Under the pieces are notes generated by a model that made no database searches, had not been told where the DNA came from, and saw only the letters and a program-made list of their open reading frames with translations. A DNA stretch of 64,000 bases from Dyella terrae (GTDB lineage Bacteria; Pseudomonadota; Gammaproteobacteria; Xanthomonadales; Rhodanobacteraceae), in NCBI RefSeq assembly GCF_004322705.1, contig NZ_SIZZ01000001.1, positions 2,187,213-2,251,212 on the forward strand, in the 5' to 3' direction. Every line of letters begins with the position of its first letter. Position 1 is the stretch's first letter. Shown piece after piece: positions 1 through 7,600 of the stretch. Made by a program: the position numbers and the translations under genes.

Positions 1-584
1 AGGCACGCGCCGATGGCGATAGCCACTCCCGCTGCCGAGTTCACGCCTTTCGTGGCATCCGCACCAGCTGCCAACGAAAGCATGGAAACGATGTACAGAA
101 AAACGGATAACGACCAGTAGACGAAAATCAACACACCGCGCGTGGAACCGTTTCCAGTGAAAGCTTGCCTTCCCGCCGATCGGGTCGAATTCAGTGCGCC
201 GGCGGCCCGAGGCCCAACCTTCCCCTCCAGCACGTTCGTGAATACCTTCACAAAGCACACAAGCGTGAGGACGATAACTATGCCCATCGCTGCGGTTTGC
301 AAGCACACAGTCAGCCAGTAGACGATGGGATGCTCATCGCGGTGGAGCACGATATGTCCGCCGGCCCGAGAGCCCGCGACAGTAGTGCCGGCTTCGAGGG
401 CGTACAAAAGACCAATGATTCCGCCATAGACAGCGCGCGCAAACGCAACGCCTGTGAGGAACCAGGCCACCCTAGCTGCGCCGTTGCGCGCACCATCGGT
501 AAGGGCCTTATTGAATAGGGTGATGGCAATGCCACCACACATGGCTCCCAGTGCGACATGATCCATTGTCGTCAACGTTGCCAT
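1..584 (-). CDS. Partial membrane protein, 3' end beyond the window
   Basis: A frame open from the ATG at 584 to the left edge gives about 194 residues without a stop. A GGAGG box sits about 6 bases before the start. Several hydrophobic stretches of 18-22 residues (around residues 15-30, 40-60, 90-115 and 155-175) indicate an integral inner-membrane protein. I do not recognise the family. The C-terminus lies outside the window, so length and product stay open. Confidence 0.7.
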   Translation of the reverse strand, partial: MATLTTMDHVALGAMCGGIAITLFNKALTDGARNGAARVAWFLTGVAFARAVYGGIIGLLYALEAGTTVAGSRAGGHIVLHRDEHPIVYWLTVCLQTAAMGIVIVLTLVCFVKVFTNVLEGKVGPRAAGALNSTRSAGRQAFTGNGSTRGVLIFVYWSLSVFLYIVSMLSLAAGADATKGVNSAAGVAIAIGAC

Positions 585-1137
585 TCATTCGCCTCCATGG
601 TTCGACCCCTTCCATTGGCATTGAGAGTAAGCGGATATGCCGCATCCACTTTTGGCGATCAGTCGAAGCTTTGCCTGCCTGGTCAGCGCAGCGCTGGCTC
701 GCCTTGTCCTCTTGCATTTCCGCCCGAAATCACTGTCGGTCAAGTTACGCAGCCACTTTCGACAGCTAAGGGGCAAAACTCTTCAACACCCAAGGAGTCA
801 AAACACTTTCGGGCGTCCGACCCCGGAGCTGAATCTGGGAAGCACATTGCAGTTCGACCTCAGTGGCTGCCAGAGTTCGGTTCGCCGCTAGAACATTTTG
901 CTGCAGGAGGAGTGTTCTGACCCCAGCAGGTCCTACCCATTAGGTCCTCGCTGTCCCCCGGGCGCGGCGTCATGCGCCCCTCGGCCAAGACTACCACCCG
1001 CGTTGGACGCCGCCCCCAAACGAGGGCCAGGCCCGGCGCTATCCCGCCCCATGACTCTCGACCCCCGCGTGACCAATGACCCATGGAAAGCCGTGGCGGC
1101 CCGCCTACTGTCGGGCTTTCAGACAAGGATGACCGTC
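585..1137. other. Intergenic stretch without a supported gene
   Basis: These 553 bases separate the divergent genes at 584 and 1138. Short open frames occur on both strands, but none has a credible ribosome-binding site, signal peptide or domain. The part after about 900 becomes very GC-rich. I see no terminator, no repeat copy and no RNA gene here. Confidence 0.5.
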
Positions 1138-1788
1138 ATGGGGATGAAGCTGATTGCGGGCATCGTCCTGCTCACCGCTGCATCGGGTGCAATGGCGCAC
1201 GATGCATTGCTGGCGCAGGCATTGGCGCGAACCGCGATGCCCGCGAGTGAGCTGCACGGCACGTTGAAAACGGTCACCACGGTACGTGGTGGCGACAAGC
1301 CGGAGATCGAAACCGAAACCCAGGATCTGGCAAGGTCACCCGACAAGGCGCTGGCTTCGTATGCCGAACTCAAGGAAGTGATTGGCCCAGACGCGCGCGT
1401 GCTTTCACGCGAAGCTGGACGCACGGTCTACACCTTCACCACGCGCCGCGTACCGCGCGGCTACACCGGGGGTGGCAGGGTGAACGTGAACACCAATAAC
1501 AAGAATGAAGACGACGATATCAAGTTCGAAGGCCGCGCCGAAGTGAGCATGGACGCCAAGGGCGCGCCCTATGTCAGCCACCTCGATCTGCACATGCCGC
1601 AAGCCCAGGGCAATTTGCTCGCCAGGATCAAGAAGATCGACCTGAGCTATGCCTTCGCGCCGTGGCCGACCTCCGATGCCATGGTTGCTACCGCAGTGAC
1701 AGCTGATGTCGATGTGCGCGCGCTGTTCTTTGTGCATCGTGATGTACGAGCGGAGTCGGTGCTGGTGACAGACGCTTCCACGAAGTGA
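1138..1788 (+). CDS. Secreted protein of unknown function, 216 aa
   Basis: The protein begins with a clear Sec signal peptide (basic MGMK, hydrophobic core, AMA cleavage site near residue 20). The mature part is hydrophilic with a charged, Asn-rich segment near residues 115-130 (NVNTNNKNEDDD) and no cysteine in the mature chain, so a periplasmic protein is likely. I chose the ATG at 1138 because AAGGA lies 7 bases upstream; in-frame ATGs at 1129 and 1144 are alternatives. No family recognised. Confidence 0.75.
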   Translation: MGMKLIAGIVLLTAASGAMAHDALLAQALARTAMPASELHGTLKTVTTVRGGDKPEIETETQDLARSPDKALASYAELKEVIGPDARVLSREAGRTVYTFTTRRVPRGYTGGGRVNVNTNNKNEDDDIKFEGRAEVSMDAKGAPYVSHLDLHMPQAQGNLLARIKKIDLSYAFAPWPTSDAMVATAVTADVDVRALFFVHRDVRAESVLVTDASTK

Positions 1789-2011
1789 ATTGGGGCAGGT
1801 GGGCGTGGTCGCGCACCCCTGTTGCGTCCAGTACCTCTCGCCGATGCATCTCAGCGTGCATGCGATGTCGGTGCACACGGTGAACAGCTCAGCGCGGAAA
1901 GTGGTCGCTGGCAAAGCACAGTCGCACCCCCATGGCCGAGCTTTGCCTCCTGGCACCAAAGGCGCCCCACCGCCACCTCTCCGTCGCCGCAGCGAGGCGC
2001 TCTTGAAAGGC

Positions 2012-2029
2012 GGTCAAAAGCGGACATTA
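2012..2029 (-). repeat. Degenerate half copy of the array palindrome
   Basis: The plus strand reads GGTCAAAAGCGGACATTA, matching the right arm of the palindrome that recurs from 4.1 to 10.8 kb. The left arm is not recognisable. It lies about 50 bases beyond the stop of the 2081 gene, the same relative position as the full copies. Confidence 0.5.
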
Positions 2030-2080
2030 TGGACAAAGGGATGGAGCCACACGGTAAAGGGCGTGGCCTTGAACAGCCTT

Positions 2081-2497
2081 TCAATCAGCGCGCTTGCTTC
2101 TTCGGGCCCTTTCAAAGCGTTTGCCAGGAATACCAACGTACTGGTCAATCGAGCGTCGCCCGTCTAAAGCCTCGACCGTAACGGAGAAGTGAGGCCCGGC
2201 GACAGGGTCGGTACCAAACCTTGCCGTCAATACCCTGATGTCCGATGGGTCCAAATTGTGTTCCTTCGCGAGATCAGGGAGGAGCTCGGCGAAGCGACGG
2301 ACAGCGCGCTTGAGATTGGGAGACGCCGGGCTTCCAGACATTGAGCCCGTTATGAAATCGACGATGATGTGCCCTTCGGGCGAAGAGGCGGCTTCTCCAA
2401 AAATATCCACCGAATATATGCCCGCCATGAAGCACATTCCGCTCGCGAGCGAGTCCGCAAGATTGTGGCCGAATGATGTGAGTTCCCCGATCTTCAC
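2081..2497 (-). CDS. Conserved uncharacterised protein, 138 aa
   Basis: A GTG start at 2497 is preceded by AGGAG at the right distance, and the first residues (KIGELTSFGHNLADSLASG) look like a conserved N-terminus. The remaining sequence contains DIFGEA, FGTDP and DQYVG segments, no signal peptide and no membrane span, so it is probably a small cytosolic protein. A longer frame upstream reads through a degenerate palindrome and is not believed. I recall related sequences in proteobacteria but know no function. Degenerate palindromes lie on both sides. Confidence 0.75.
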   Translation of the reverse strand: MKIGELTSFGHNLADSLASGMCFMAGIYSVDIFGEAASSPEGHIIVDFITGSMSGSPASPNLKRAVRRFAELLPDLAKEHNLDPSDIRVLTARFGTDPVAGPHFSVTVEALDGRRSIDQYVGIPGKRFERARRSKRAD

Positions 2498-2513
2498 AGA
2501 TTTCTCCTGCGAC

Positions 2514-2539
2514 GTGCCCACCTTGGGTCGAAAGCTGAC
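2514..2539 (-). repeat. Degenerate copy of the array palindrome
   Basis: The plus strand reads TTGGGTCGAAAGCTGAC after a poorly matching left arm. The loop GGGTCG has the same orientation as in all other copies. It lies about 75 bases beyond the stop of the LysR gene at 2615. Confidence 0.5.
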
Positions 2540-2614
2540 TTGCGTTGCGCGTGCAACATAGCCAAATCCGTGAATCCAGGACAGCCTCACACAATTTCCA
2601 AACCACAACGCTTG

Positions 2615-3499
2615 TCACGCCAGTCGCAGCGTTTCCACAAGCGCAGACAGTGCAGAAGGCTGATGCTGACGACTCGGGTAGTACATGAAGAAGCCGGGTA
2701 TCGGTGGCGTCCAATCCTCCAGTACCCGGATAAGCCGCCGCTCGGCGATGTCCTTTAAGACCTGGTTTTCATAGACGAAGCCGAGGCCCGCACCAGCCAG
2801 TGCTGCCTCGATCACCAAATGGGTATCGTCGATGATGAGTGGGCCATTCACGTTGATCGTGACGGACTTTCGCCCACGCTCGAACTCCCATCGATAGGGG
2901 CCGCCCGGAAGGCGTAGCGATATGCATCGATGGTCGCGGAGGTCTTCAGGCTTCTTCGGCATGTCTCGCGACGCGAAATAGTCAGGCGATCCCACGACAG
3001 CCAGTCGCAACTCAGGCGTGACGCGCACCGCGACCATGTCTTTCTGAACATATTCGCCGAGTTGAATACCTGCATCGTATTCGCCAGCAACAAGATCTAC
3101 CGGGCCAGTCACGGTCACAACATCGAGAACAATGTCGGGATAGGCCTCAGCGAATGCCGTCAGTCGCGGGAGCAATACCATGACAGCGGCGGAACGTGAC
3201 ATCACGACCCGAAGGCGACCTGCGGGGCGTTGACGGGCGCTTCGGGCCTTGTCCAGGGCCAGTGCTATTTGCTCAAGCGCTGGAGAGAGATCTTTCAACA
3301 GATCGGCCCCGGCAGCGGTTGGCGCGACACTCTTCGTTGTTCGGGCGAGAAGCTGTAATCCGAGCCGCTTTTCAAGCCCACGGATCGTGTGGCTCAACGC
3401 CGACTGTGACACGCCCAGCTTTCCCGCAGCTCGGGTAAAACTCCGTTCGCGAGCGACCATCGCAAAAGTGGCGAGCTCGTTAAGTTCGTTTCTCATCAT
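2615..3499 (-). CDS. LysR-family transcriptional regulator
   Basis: The 294-residue protein has the usual LysR size. Residues 4-63 form the winged helix-turn-helix with the classic pattern from FTRAAGKLGVSQSALSHTIRG to LGLQLLARTTKSVAPTAAG. Residues about 92-290 form the effector-binding domain. It is divergent from the NTF2-like gene at 3681, the standard LysR arrangement, so it probably controls that gene and itself. ATG at 3499 or the next codon can serve as start. The inducer cannot be told. Confidence 0.93.
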   Translation of the reverse strand: MMRNELNELATFAMVARERSFTRAAGKLGVSQSALSHTIRGLEKRLGLQLLARTTKSVAPTAAGADLLKDLSPALEQIALALDKARSARQRPAGRLRVVMSRSAAVMVLLPRLTAFAEAYPDIVLDVVTVTGPVDLVAGEYDAGIQLGEYVQKDMVAVRVTPELRLAVVGSPDYFASRDMPKKPEDLRDHRCISLRLPGGPYRWEFERGRKSVTINVNGPLIIDDTHLVIEAALAGAGLGFVYENQVLKDIAERRLIRVLEDWTPPIPGFFMYYPSRQHQPSALSALVETLRLA

Positions 3500-3501
3500 T
3501 C

Positions 3502-3516
3502 ATGAATATCACTCAT
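3502..3516. promoter_or_regulatory. Candidate LysR operator (T-N11-A dyad)
   Basis: ATGAATATCACTCAT contains an interrupted ATGA/TCAT dyad and fits the T-N11-A consensus of LysR binding sites. It directly abuts the lysR start codon in the divergent intergenic region, which suits autorepression. A function at the 3681 promoter is inferred from the arrangement only. Confidence 0.4.
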
Positions 3517-3680
3517 GACACTGATACGCGCAACATGACTAGCTTCATAAGCGGCCCAGCCCTACGCTTTTGTCGGCAGCGTAACGCCAGGACATTTGGA
3601 TGAAGCACAGGCGTTTGACGCCTGAAACGAATTAGCCGCGCCACATCAAATGCCCGGCGCACCCCATTTCGAGGGCAACC

Positions 3681-4049
3681 ATGAATTCCGATGTTTCCGC
3701 TTTGCGATCGATCGCCCAGGCCTATTTCGACGCCGCTTATGAGATGGATGCCGAGAAATTTGCACCCCTCTTTGATTCATCCAGTTCCGTTACAAAGATT
3801 GGCGCGAACGGCAACGTGAGCGTGACGCCCATTGCAACGTGGCTGGATGCCGTACGCAACGCGCGAGCGCCAAAAGAACAAGGTTTTCAGCGCGACGACC
3901 ATGTCCTGTCGATCGACGTTGAAAAGGATCTGGCGATCCTGAAACTGAAGTTGCAGGTTCCCCCGCACGCCTTCACGGACATGCTGTCGTGCCTGAGGGT
4001 TAATGGAACATGGAAGATCGTCCAGAAGGTGATGACTTCGAGCACGTGA
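3681..4049 (+). CDS. NTF2-like / lumazine-binding-like small protein, 122 aa
   Basis: The pattern of an N-terminal helix with a YFDAAYEMDAEKFAPLF motif, followed by strands ending in LRVNGTWKIVQKVM, is that of the SnoaL/NTF2-like (Lumazine_bd_2) fold. These proteins act as small enzymes or binding proteins, and the substrate cannot be predicted. No signal peptide is seen. It is divergent from the LysR regulator at 2615 and is its probable target. Confidence 0.8.
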   Translation: MNSDVSALRSIAQAYFDAAYEMDAEKFAPLFDSSSSVTKIGANGNVSVTPIATWLDAVRNARAPKEQGFQRDDHVLSIDVEKDLAILKLKLQVPPHAFTDMLSCLRVNGTWKIVQKVMTSST

Positions 4050-4120
4050 CGGTGTCTTCCGGGTGAACGGCTTGTCCACCAACCCTCTGCAAGTGGGGCT
4101 GAAAGGTGACCATCAGGAGG

Positions 4121-4146
4121 GTCTCCTTTGGGTCGGGAGCGGACCT
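4121..4146 (-). repeat. Array palindrome, copy 3
   Basis: Plus strand GTCTCCTTTGGGTCGGGAGC then GGACC. Arms pair imperfectly around the GGGTC loop. It begins 14 bases past the stop of the gene at 4161. Confidence 0.7.
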
Positions 4147-4160
4147 TTCACGTCCAGCGG

Positions 4161-4616
4161 TCAGGTCGCCCTCGCAAAGATCTTTACCGGAACGAGCTTT
4201 TCCGGCCAACGAACACGACAACGACGCCAAAACCAGATGCAACGCCACTTGATGTTTCCGCATGCGCAGCTTGCCCAAAACAGCTTGCGAGCCCTAGGAA
4301 TAGCCGTTGGCGATGCAGACCCGCACTCAAGACAGAGAACATAGCCTCCAAGGTAAGGCCGCGATCCTCTGCTCAGATCAGTCTCCACCACGAAAGACTT
4401 GTCGAGCTGGGCTTTATGCAGAACGGGTAGCTGGTTGCGGAGGCCTCGCTCTGCCTGCGTGACCGCTCGGTAGTTCTTTACCCATTCGTCCGAGCCAATA
4501 GGTGCCGGGTTGGCCTTAGCGAGCGCAGCGTGGATTGCCTCCGAGCGTCGGCTAACCTCGGCTTTCCCCAGGGCTTTCAGTTGTCGCCTGCGCTCGCTGT
4601 CCACTTCCTTCCCCAA
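4161..4616 (-). CDS. Hypothetical protein with C-terminal Cys motifs, 151 aa
   Basis: The N-terminal half is helical and charged. The C-terminal half carries CLEC and CACG pairs about 20 residues apart plus a further Cys, suggesting a small metal-binding or disulphide-linked module. The very end is Arg/Trp-rich. The first possible start is TTG at 4616; a GTG four codons later is the alternative, and neither has a strong ribosome-binding site. It is the first gene of the palindrome array, with copy 3 just behind its stop. No family recognised. Confidence 0.6.
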   Translation of the reverse strand: MGKEVDSERRRQLKALGKAEVSRRSEAIHAALAKANPAPIGSDEWVKNYRAVTQAERGLRNQLPVLHKAQLDKSFVVETDLSRGSRPYLGGYVLCLECGSASPTAIPRARKLFWASCACGNIKWRCIWFWRRCRVRWPEKLVPVKIFARAT

Positions 4617-4626
4617 GAAAGAATTG

Positions 4627-4654
4627 TGTCCGCTTCGGGTCGAAAGCGGACATT
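4627..4654 (-). repeat. Array palindrome, copy 4
   Basis: Plus strand TGTCCGCTTCGGGTCGAAAG then CGGACATT. Ten-base arms with one wobble flank a GGGTC loop. It begins 13 bases past the stop of the SMI1/KNR4-like gene. Confidence 0.9.
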
Positions 4655-4667
4655 ACCAAGCCTCGCG

Positions 4668-5009
4668 TTATGGCTCGCTCTTGTAGCCGGCGACGACGAA
4701 GTCCCACAGATCACGAACCTGCCCGACGCGCCATGGCTCGTCCCCGTCCTCGGGATTCCACAGAACGGCCAGCGCAAGTGACGGGCGCCAACCGAAGTAG
4801 TTTCCGACTCCATCGTCGCCGAACCAAACAACATCTTGAAGGTCCGGTGGGTACCAATCTTCCGCCCTTAACCAGGCGTTGACCGATTCAATGTCGCGAT
4901 CGTTCGTCCCCGCCTCGGGAAGCACAAGCCAAACACCCTGAGATGCCTCATGACCGTCAGGCAAGTATCGAACGACGTCCGCAGGCAGTTCATGTCGCAT
5001 TGGGCTCAC
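4668..5009 (-). CDS. SMI1/KNR4 (SUKH)-like protein, 113 aa
   Basis: The segment PPDLQDVVWFGDDGVGNYFG, followed by an acidic DGDEPW stretch and a terminal LWDFV helix, is characteristic of SMI1/KNR4-like proteins. In bacteria many SUKH proteins are immunity proteins against secreted or contact-dependent toxins, although other roles exist. There is no signal peptide, so it acts in the cytoplasm. The start is GTG at 5009 or the ATG three codons on; no strong ribosome-binding site is seen. No toxin gene lies nearby. Confidence 0.8.
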   Translation of the reverse strand: MSPMRHELPADVVRYLPDGHEASQGVWLVLPEAGTNDRDIESVNAWLRAEDWYPPDLQDVVWFGDDGVGNYFGWRPSLALAVLWNPEDGDEPWRVGQVRDLWDFVVAGYKSEP

Positions 5010-5048
5010 GCAGAATGCTTAGGAGGAATGAGAATGGCACCACTGACT

Positions 5049-5075
5049 ATGTCCGCTTTGGGTCGGAAGCGGACA
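5049..5075 (-). repeat. Array palindrome, copy 5
   Basis: Plus strand ATGTCCGCTTTGGGTCGGAA then GCGGACA. It begins 15 bases past the stop of the DUF4279 gene. Confidence 0.9.
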
Positions 5076-5090
5076 GTCCCCATCACGCAA

Positions 5091-5507
5091 CTAGGCTTCT
5101 GAGTGATCGTAAACGTCCAAGCCGAGCTCAATGCCTCTCTCGCCCAAAGCAAGCAAGTGCGCAGGTGGCAGGGAGAGCCCGTTGTTGGCGGAATTCATAA
5201 ACAACCCGACGAAAAGGTCGACTCGGCAGGTCTCCCTGATCGTCGCCCAGGCAGCCATATCGCTGGTCAGCTTTCCAAGCAGCCCATCGATCTGTCCGGG
5301 CAAGTCTTCGGGTTCGGTCCGCTCAGCCCGAAGGCGCCACAGGCCGGTACGTGCGATGCGCACAGTCCCGGTGCTCTGGCCGACAATCTGCTCGCCTTTG
5401 CGCTCGCAAGCTGTTGGTTCACAGCCAAGCAATCTAGAGACATCTTCGGGAACAAGACAGTCACCGAAGATGCGGAGCGTTGCTTGTGAATGTCCGAATG
5501 GCCCCAC
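5091..5507 (-). CDS. DUF4279 domain protein, 138 aa
   Basis: The order ATLRIFGD, LLGCEPT, GLWRL, DLFVGLFMNSANNGLSLPP and GIELGLDVYDH matches what I know of DUF4279. The function of this domain is unknown; it is often found beside SUKH-type immunity genes, as here. The GTG start at 5507 has an excellent GGGAGGTG ribosome-binding site. The protein is cytosolic. It sits in the palindrome array between the SMI1-like gene and the Cys-rich lipoprotein. Confidence 0.88.
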   Translation of the reverse strand: MGPFGHSQATLRIFGDCLVPEDVSRLLGCEPTACERKGEQIVGQSTGTVRIARTGLWRLRAERTEPEDLPGQIDGLLGKLTSDMAAWATIRETCRVDLFVGLFMNSANNGLSLPPAHLLALGERGIELGLDVYDHSEA

Positions 5508-5560
5508 GTCACCTCCCTCGTCCTCAATCCCTTTAAATCACCCCGGATCGACACTTGCTT

Positions 5561-5587
5561 TGTCCGTTTTGGGTCGAAAGCAGACCT
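5561..5587 (-). repeat. Array palindrome, copy 6
   Basis: Plus strand TGTCCGTTTTGGGTCGAAAG then CAGACCT. One arm base differs on each side. It begins 8 bases past the stop of the Cys-rich lipoprotein. Confidence 0.85.
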
Positions 5588-5594
5588 TCGCCTG

Positions 5595-5963
5595 CTACTC
5601 AACGTTCATGTCTTCCACAGCGCCCTGTCGAATGCGCAAGACGTTTCCAAAGTTGCTCAGGTACGCAGAGCACGTGCCTTTTTTGCCCTTGCTTCCGACA
5701 ATCGCTGCCACAGACGCCAAGCATTCGCCCTGACACTGGCTGCCGTCCGTACATGAATGCCCCGCATCGGTCGCTCTGAGATCACACATCTTCGGCTTGT
5801 CAGGCATCGGCAAACCCAGTGTTGTCCAATGCCCTCCTTTCGCCACGCAGGCCACCTCCGACTTTGGCACCTCGGGCTTCACAACCCGCGCAGCCGATGA
5901 TCCGCAGGCCTGTAAGCAAGGAAGGAGAACAAGAAAAGCCAGATAGCGATTAGTCTTCGGCAC
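5595..5963 (-). CDS. Cysteine-rich lipoprotein, 122 aa
   Basis: I place the start at GTG 5963, nine bases after an AGGAGG box; longer frames read through the palindrome and are artefacts. The N-terminus (PKTNRYLAFLVLLPCLQACG) is a lipoprotein signal with lipobox LQAC. The mature part shows the signature C-x3-GG-x-W, then C-x5-DAG-x2-C-x5-C-x-G-x-C-L, then GTCS. The same signature occurs in the secreted protein at 26186. Disulphide bonding in the periplasm or envelope is likely; function is unknown. Confidence 0.8.
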   Translation of the reverse strand: MPKTNRYLAFLVLLPCLQACGSSAARVVKPEVPKSEVACVAKGGHWTTLGLPMPDKPKMCDLRATDAGHSCTDGSQCQGECLASVAAIVGSKGKKGTCSAYLSNFGNVLRIRQGAVEDMNVE

Positions 5964-5997
5964 CCTGTCGGCCCTCCTCTTGAATGGATTGTCGGCC

Positions 5998-6026
5998 ATG
6001 TCCGCTTTGGGTCGGAAGCGGACATT
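5998..6026 (-). repeat. Array palindrome, copy 7
   Basis: Plus strand ATGTCCGCTTTGGGTCGGAA then GCGGACATT. It begins 23 bases past the stop of the Coa1-like gene. Confidence 0.9.
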
Positions 6027-6049
6027 CCTGGCGCACTCATCCACCAACA

Positions 6050-6640
6050 CTATTGGCGAAAATCGATACGGCGTTTCGTGGCCGCATCCTCGAACACCGC
6101 TTGGTCCAAACGCCACTGGCCCATCTCTTTCACGGCCACGACGTAGACAGTGCCTTTTCCCCTGGGGCCCTCCGCACTGAACGAAAGGCTAGCCATTCCG
6201 TTGGCGCCCGACACTTGGATGCTTCCCATCGGAATACCAGTGGTGATCGGTGAACCCAGCATCTGAGTCGCCTCTTGATTGACCTGCAATTCGCTGGCAG
6301 CGAGCTTGTAGGCATCGGAGTGCTTCATGGTCGAGACAATACCGCCAAATAGCAGCACGAAAAGTACCGGGACAATGGTTCCCCACAGAGCCCACCTTCG
6401 TTGCGTGCTCTTGAATTGCTCGACGCTTTCCCAGCGCCGATTCTGCCAGGCCCATGCACTGCCTTTCGCGCCAAGGACGAACCACATGACGAGATTGACC
6501 AGTGGCACGAACATGAGGAGGGCAATGAAGGTGCTGTTTCCTATGCCCCAAATCCATGTGAGAAAAAATGCTCCCCAGTTCCAGCGATCAATCTCGGGTG
6601 GCACTATCGCTTTTGAACCGCCCCCTGACGTGTTTTCCAT
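6050..6640 (-). CDS. Cytochrome oxidase assembly factor 1 (Coa1)-like membrane protein, 196 aa
   Basis: Residues 18-70 carry the motif PPEIDRWNWGAFFLTWIWG followed by hydrophobic spans. A second span lies near 83-103. The C-terminal domain (residues about 105-196, with GSIQVSG, GKGTVYVVAV and WRLDQAVF) resembles the Coa1/Tim21-type domain of small bacterial membrane proteins. The name comes from family annotation; a role in oxidase assembly is unproven in bacteria. It is one unit of the palindrome array. Confidence 0.75.
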   Translation of the reverse strand: MENTSGGGSKAIVPPEIDRWNWGAFFLTWIWGIGNSTFIALLMFVPLVNLVMWFVLGAKGSAWAWQNRRWESVEQFKSTQRRWALWGTIVPVLFVLLFGGIVSTMKHSDAYKLAASELQVNQEATQMLGSPITTGIPMGSIQVSGANGMASLSFSAEGPRGKGTVYVVAVKEMGQWRLDQAVFEDAATKRRIDFRQ

Positions 6641-6710
6641 GTGCTCCCCAGAAAATTGAGTGTCATATCAAGCCGATGTCCGGCGTGCAGATTATTGGTG
6701 CTCTTTAAAA

Positions 6711-6737
6711 CGTCCGCTTCGGGTCGCAAGCGGACCT
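6711..6737 (-). repeat. Array palindrome, copy 8
   Basis: Plus strand CGTCCGCTTCGGGTCGCAAG then CGGACCT. It begins 6 bases past the TAG at 6744 that closes a short frame. Confidence 0.88.
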
Positions 6738-6743
6738 TACGCT

Positions 6744-6914
6744 CTAGACTTCCGCATCGACCAGTTGACCCCGCAACCGGTCCCTAAAAGTGCTTTCGTT
6801 TACAGGGCTGGTCGAATGGCCCCATTCATTCCAGCGTCTATCAATCATGGCCACCCAGCCCTGGGTGGCTCGAACCAATGCCGGGTGACCGTGCCAGAAG
6901 ATAGACGCATCGAT
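6744..6914 (-). pseudogene. Short open frame, probable remnant or very small gene, up to 56 aa
   Basis: The frame ends in a TAG six bases before palindrome copy 8, exactly where the other array genes end. Its peptide, with HPALVRATQGWVAMIDRRWN, looks protein-like in composition. Possible starts are GTG at 6854 or ATG at 6848, neither with a good ribosome-binding site, and a TGA lies just upstream of 6914. I read it as the 3' end of a decayed gene or as a tiny gene. Confidence 0.35.
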
Positions 6915-7043
6915 TCACCGGGCAGCCAGGCCATTTAGGTCCTGGATCGAGCAAGCGCCTTCAAGTAGCGTCGCCCACCATCGAGCAGCCGGCGAAACTC
7001 GGTAACATGGACAGACACAAACTCTACCTTTGACGCTATTGGA

Positions 7044-7544
7044 TTATCGGAGGGGCACGCACCTTGATGGCGTTCGTGAAACGAAATCAACGACAACTCC
7101 ACTTTCGGTTGAGCGCTCATGACCGGGTGGACCTGATGCGTGCCAAACCTGGTACTGCGTGACCTTCCCGCTGTTGAGCAGGCCTACAATGTCCGTTGCT
7201 CCTTGTTCGTTCGTCGCGGCCGACGACAAGGTGAATGCGAAAACTGTCCTGCGCGCATCTTGACCCGTCCCGACTACGTATTGAACGGAGAAGTACCTCT
7301 CGCCGTCATCAGGCAATACGCAGTGAATGCCCGAAGTTGCCATGATTGGCTCAAGGGCTCCCGGAGGCAGGGGTGGCATTTGCCCTGACAAAGTTAGGGG
7401 CGAAACCTTCCCTCGAAGCACGGCTAGCAATACGTCTGCCTGATGCTGACCTATGGTCTGAATGCCGACGGCTTGCGCCAGGGCCAAAGTGCTGATCGTC
7501 AGGAACGACGCAAAACAAGTGACTCTCACAATAGACTTCACCAT
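7044..7544 (-). CDS. Secreted protein of unknown function, 166 aa
   Basis: A strong GGGGGAGG box precedes the ATG at 7544. Residues 1-24 are a Sec signal peptide ending LALAQA. The mature chain has two cysteines near IHCVLPDDGERYF and SRCVPLR that could form a disulphide. No family recognised. Unlike its neighbours it has no palindrome directly behind its stop: the nearest downstream copy is about 300 bases away, behind the 6744 frame. Confidence 0.75.
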   Translation of the reverse strand: MVKSIVRVTCFASFLTISTLALAQAVGIQTIGQHQADVLLAVLRGKVSPLTLSGQMPPLPPGALEPIMATSGIHCVLPDDGERYFSVQYVVGTGQDARRTVFAFTLSSAATNEQGATDIVGLLNSGKVTQYQVWHASGPPGHERSTESGVVVDFVSRTPSRCVPLR

Positions 7545-7572
7545 TACCTCCCCCGGTATCTTGATGACGAAT

Positions 7573-7600
7573 AGTCTGCTTCGGGTTGTAGACGGACCTT
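7573..7600 (-). repeat. Array palindrome, copy 9 (diverged)
   Basis: Plus strand AGTCTGCTTCGGGTTGTAGA then CGGACCTT. Several arm mismatches mark it as decayed. Its outer end overlaps the TAA of the gene at 7599. Confidence 0.75.

Noticed and set aside
5029-5102. Plus-strand mini-frame with AGGAGG running through copy 5 (peptide SALGRKRTV)
   Set aside because: Frames of this kind appear at nearly every palindrome copy because the repeat has no stop codon in that frame. I recall such peptides as common spurious annotations. Shine-Dalgarno match is likely chance.
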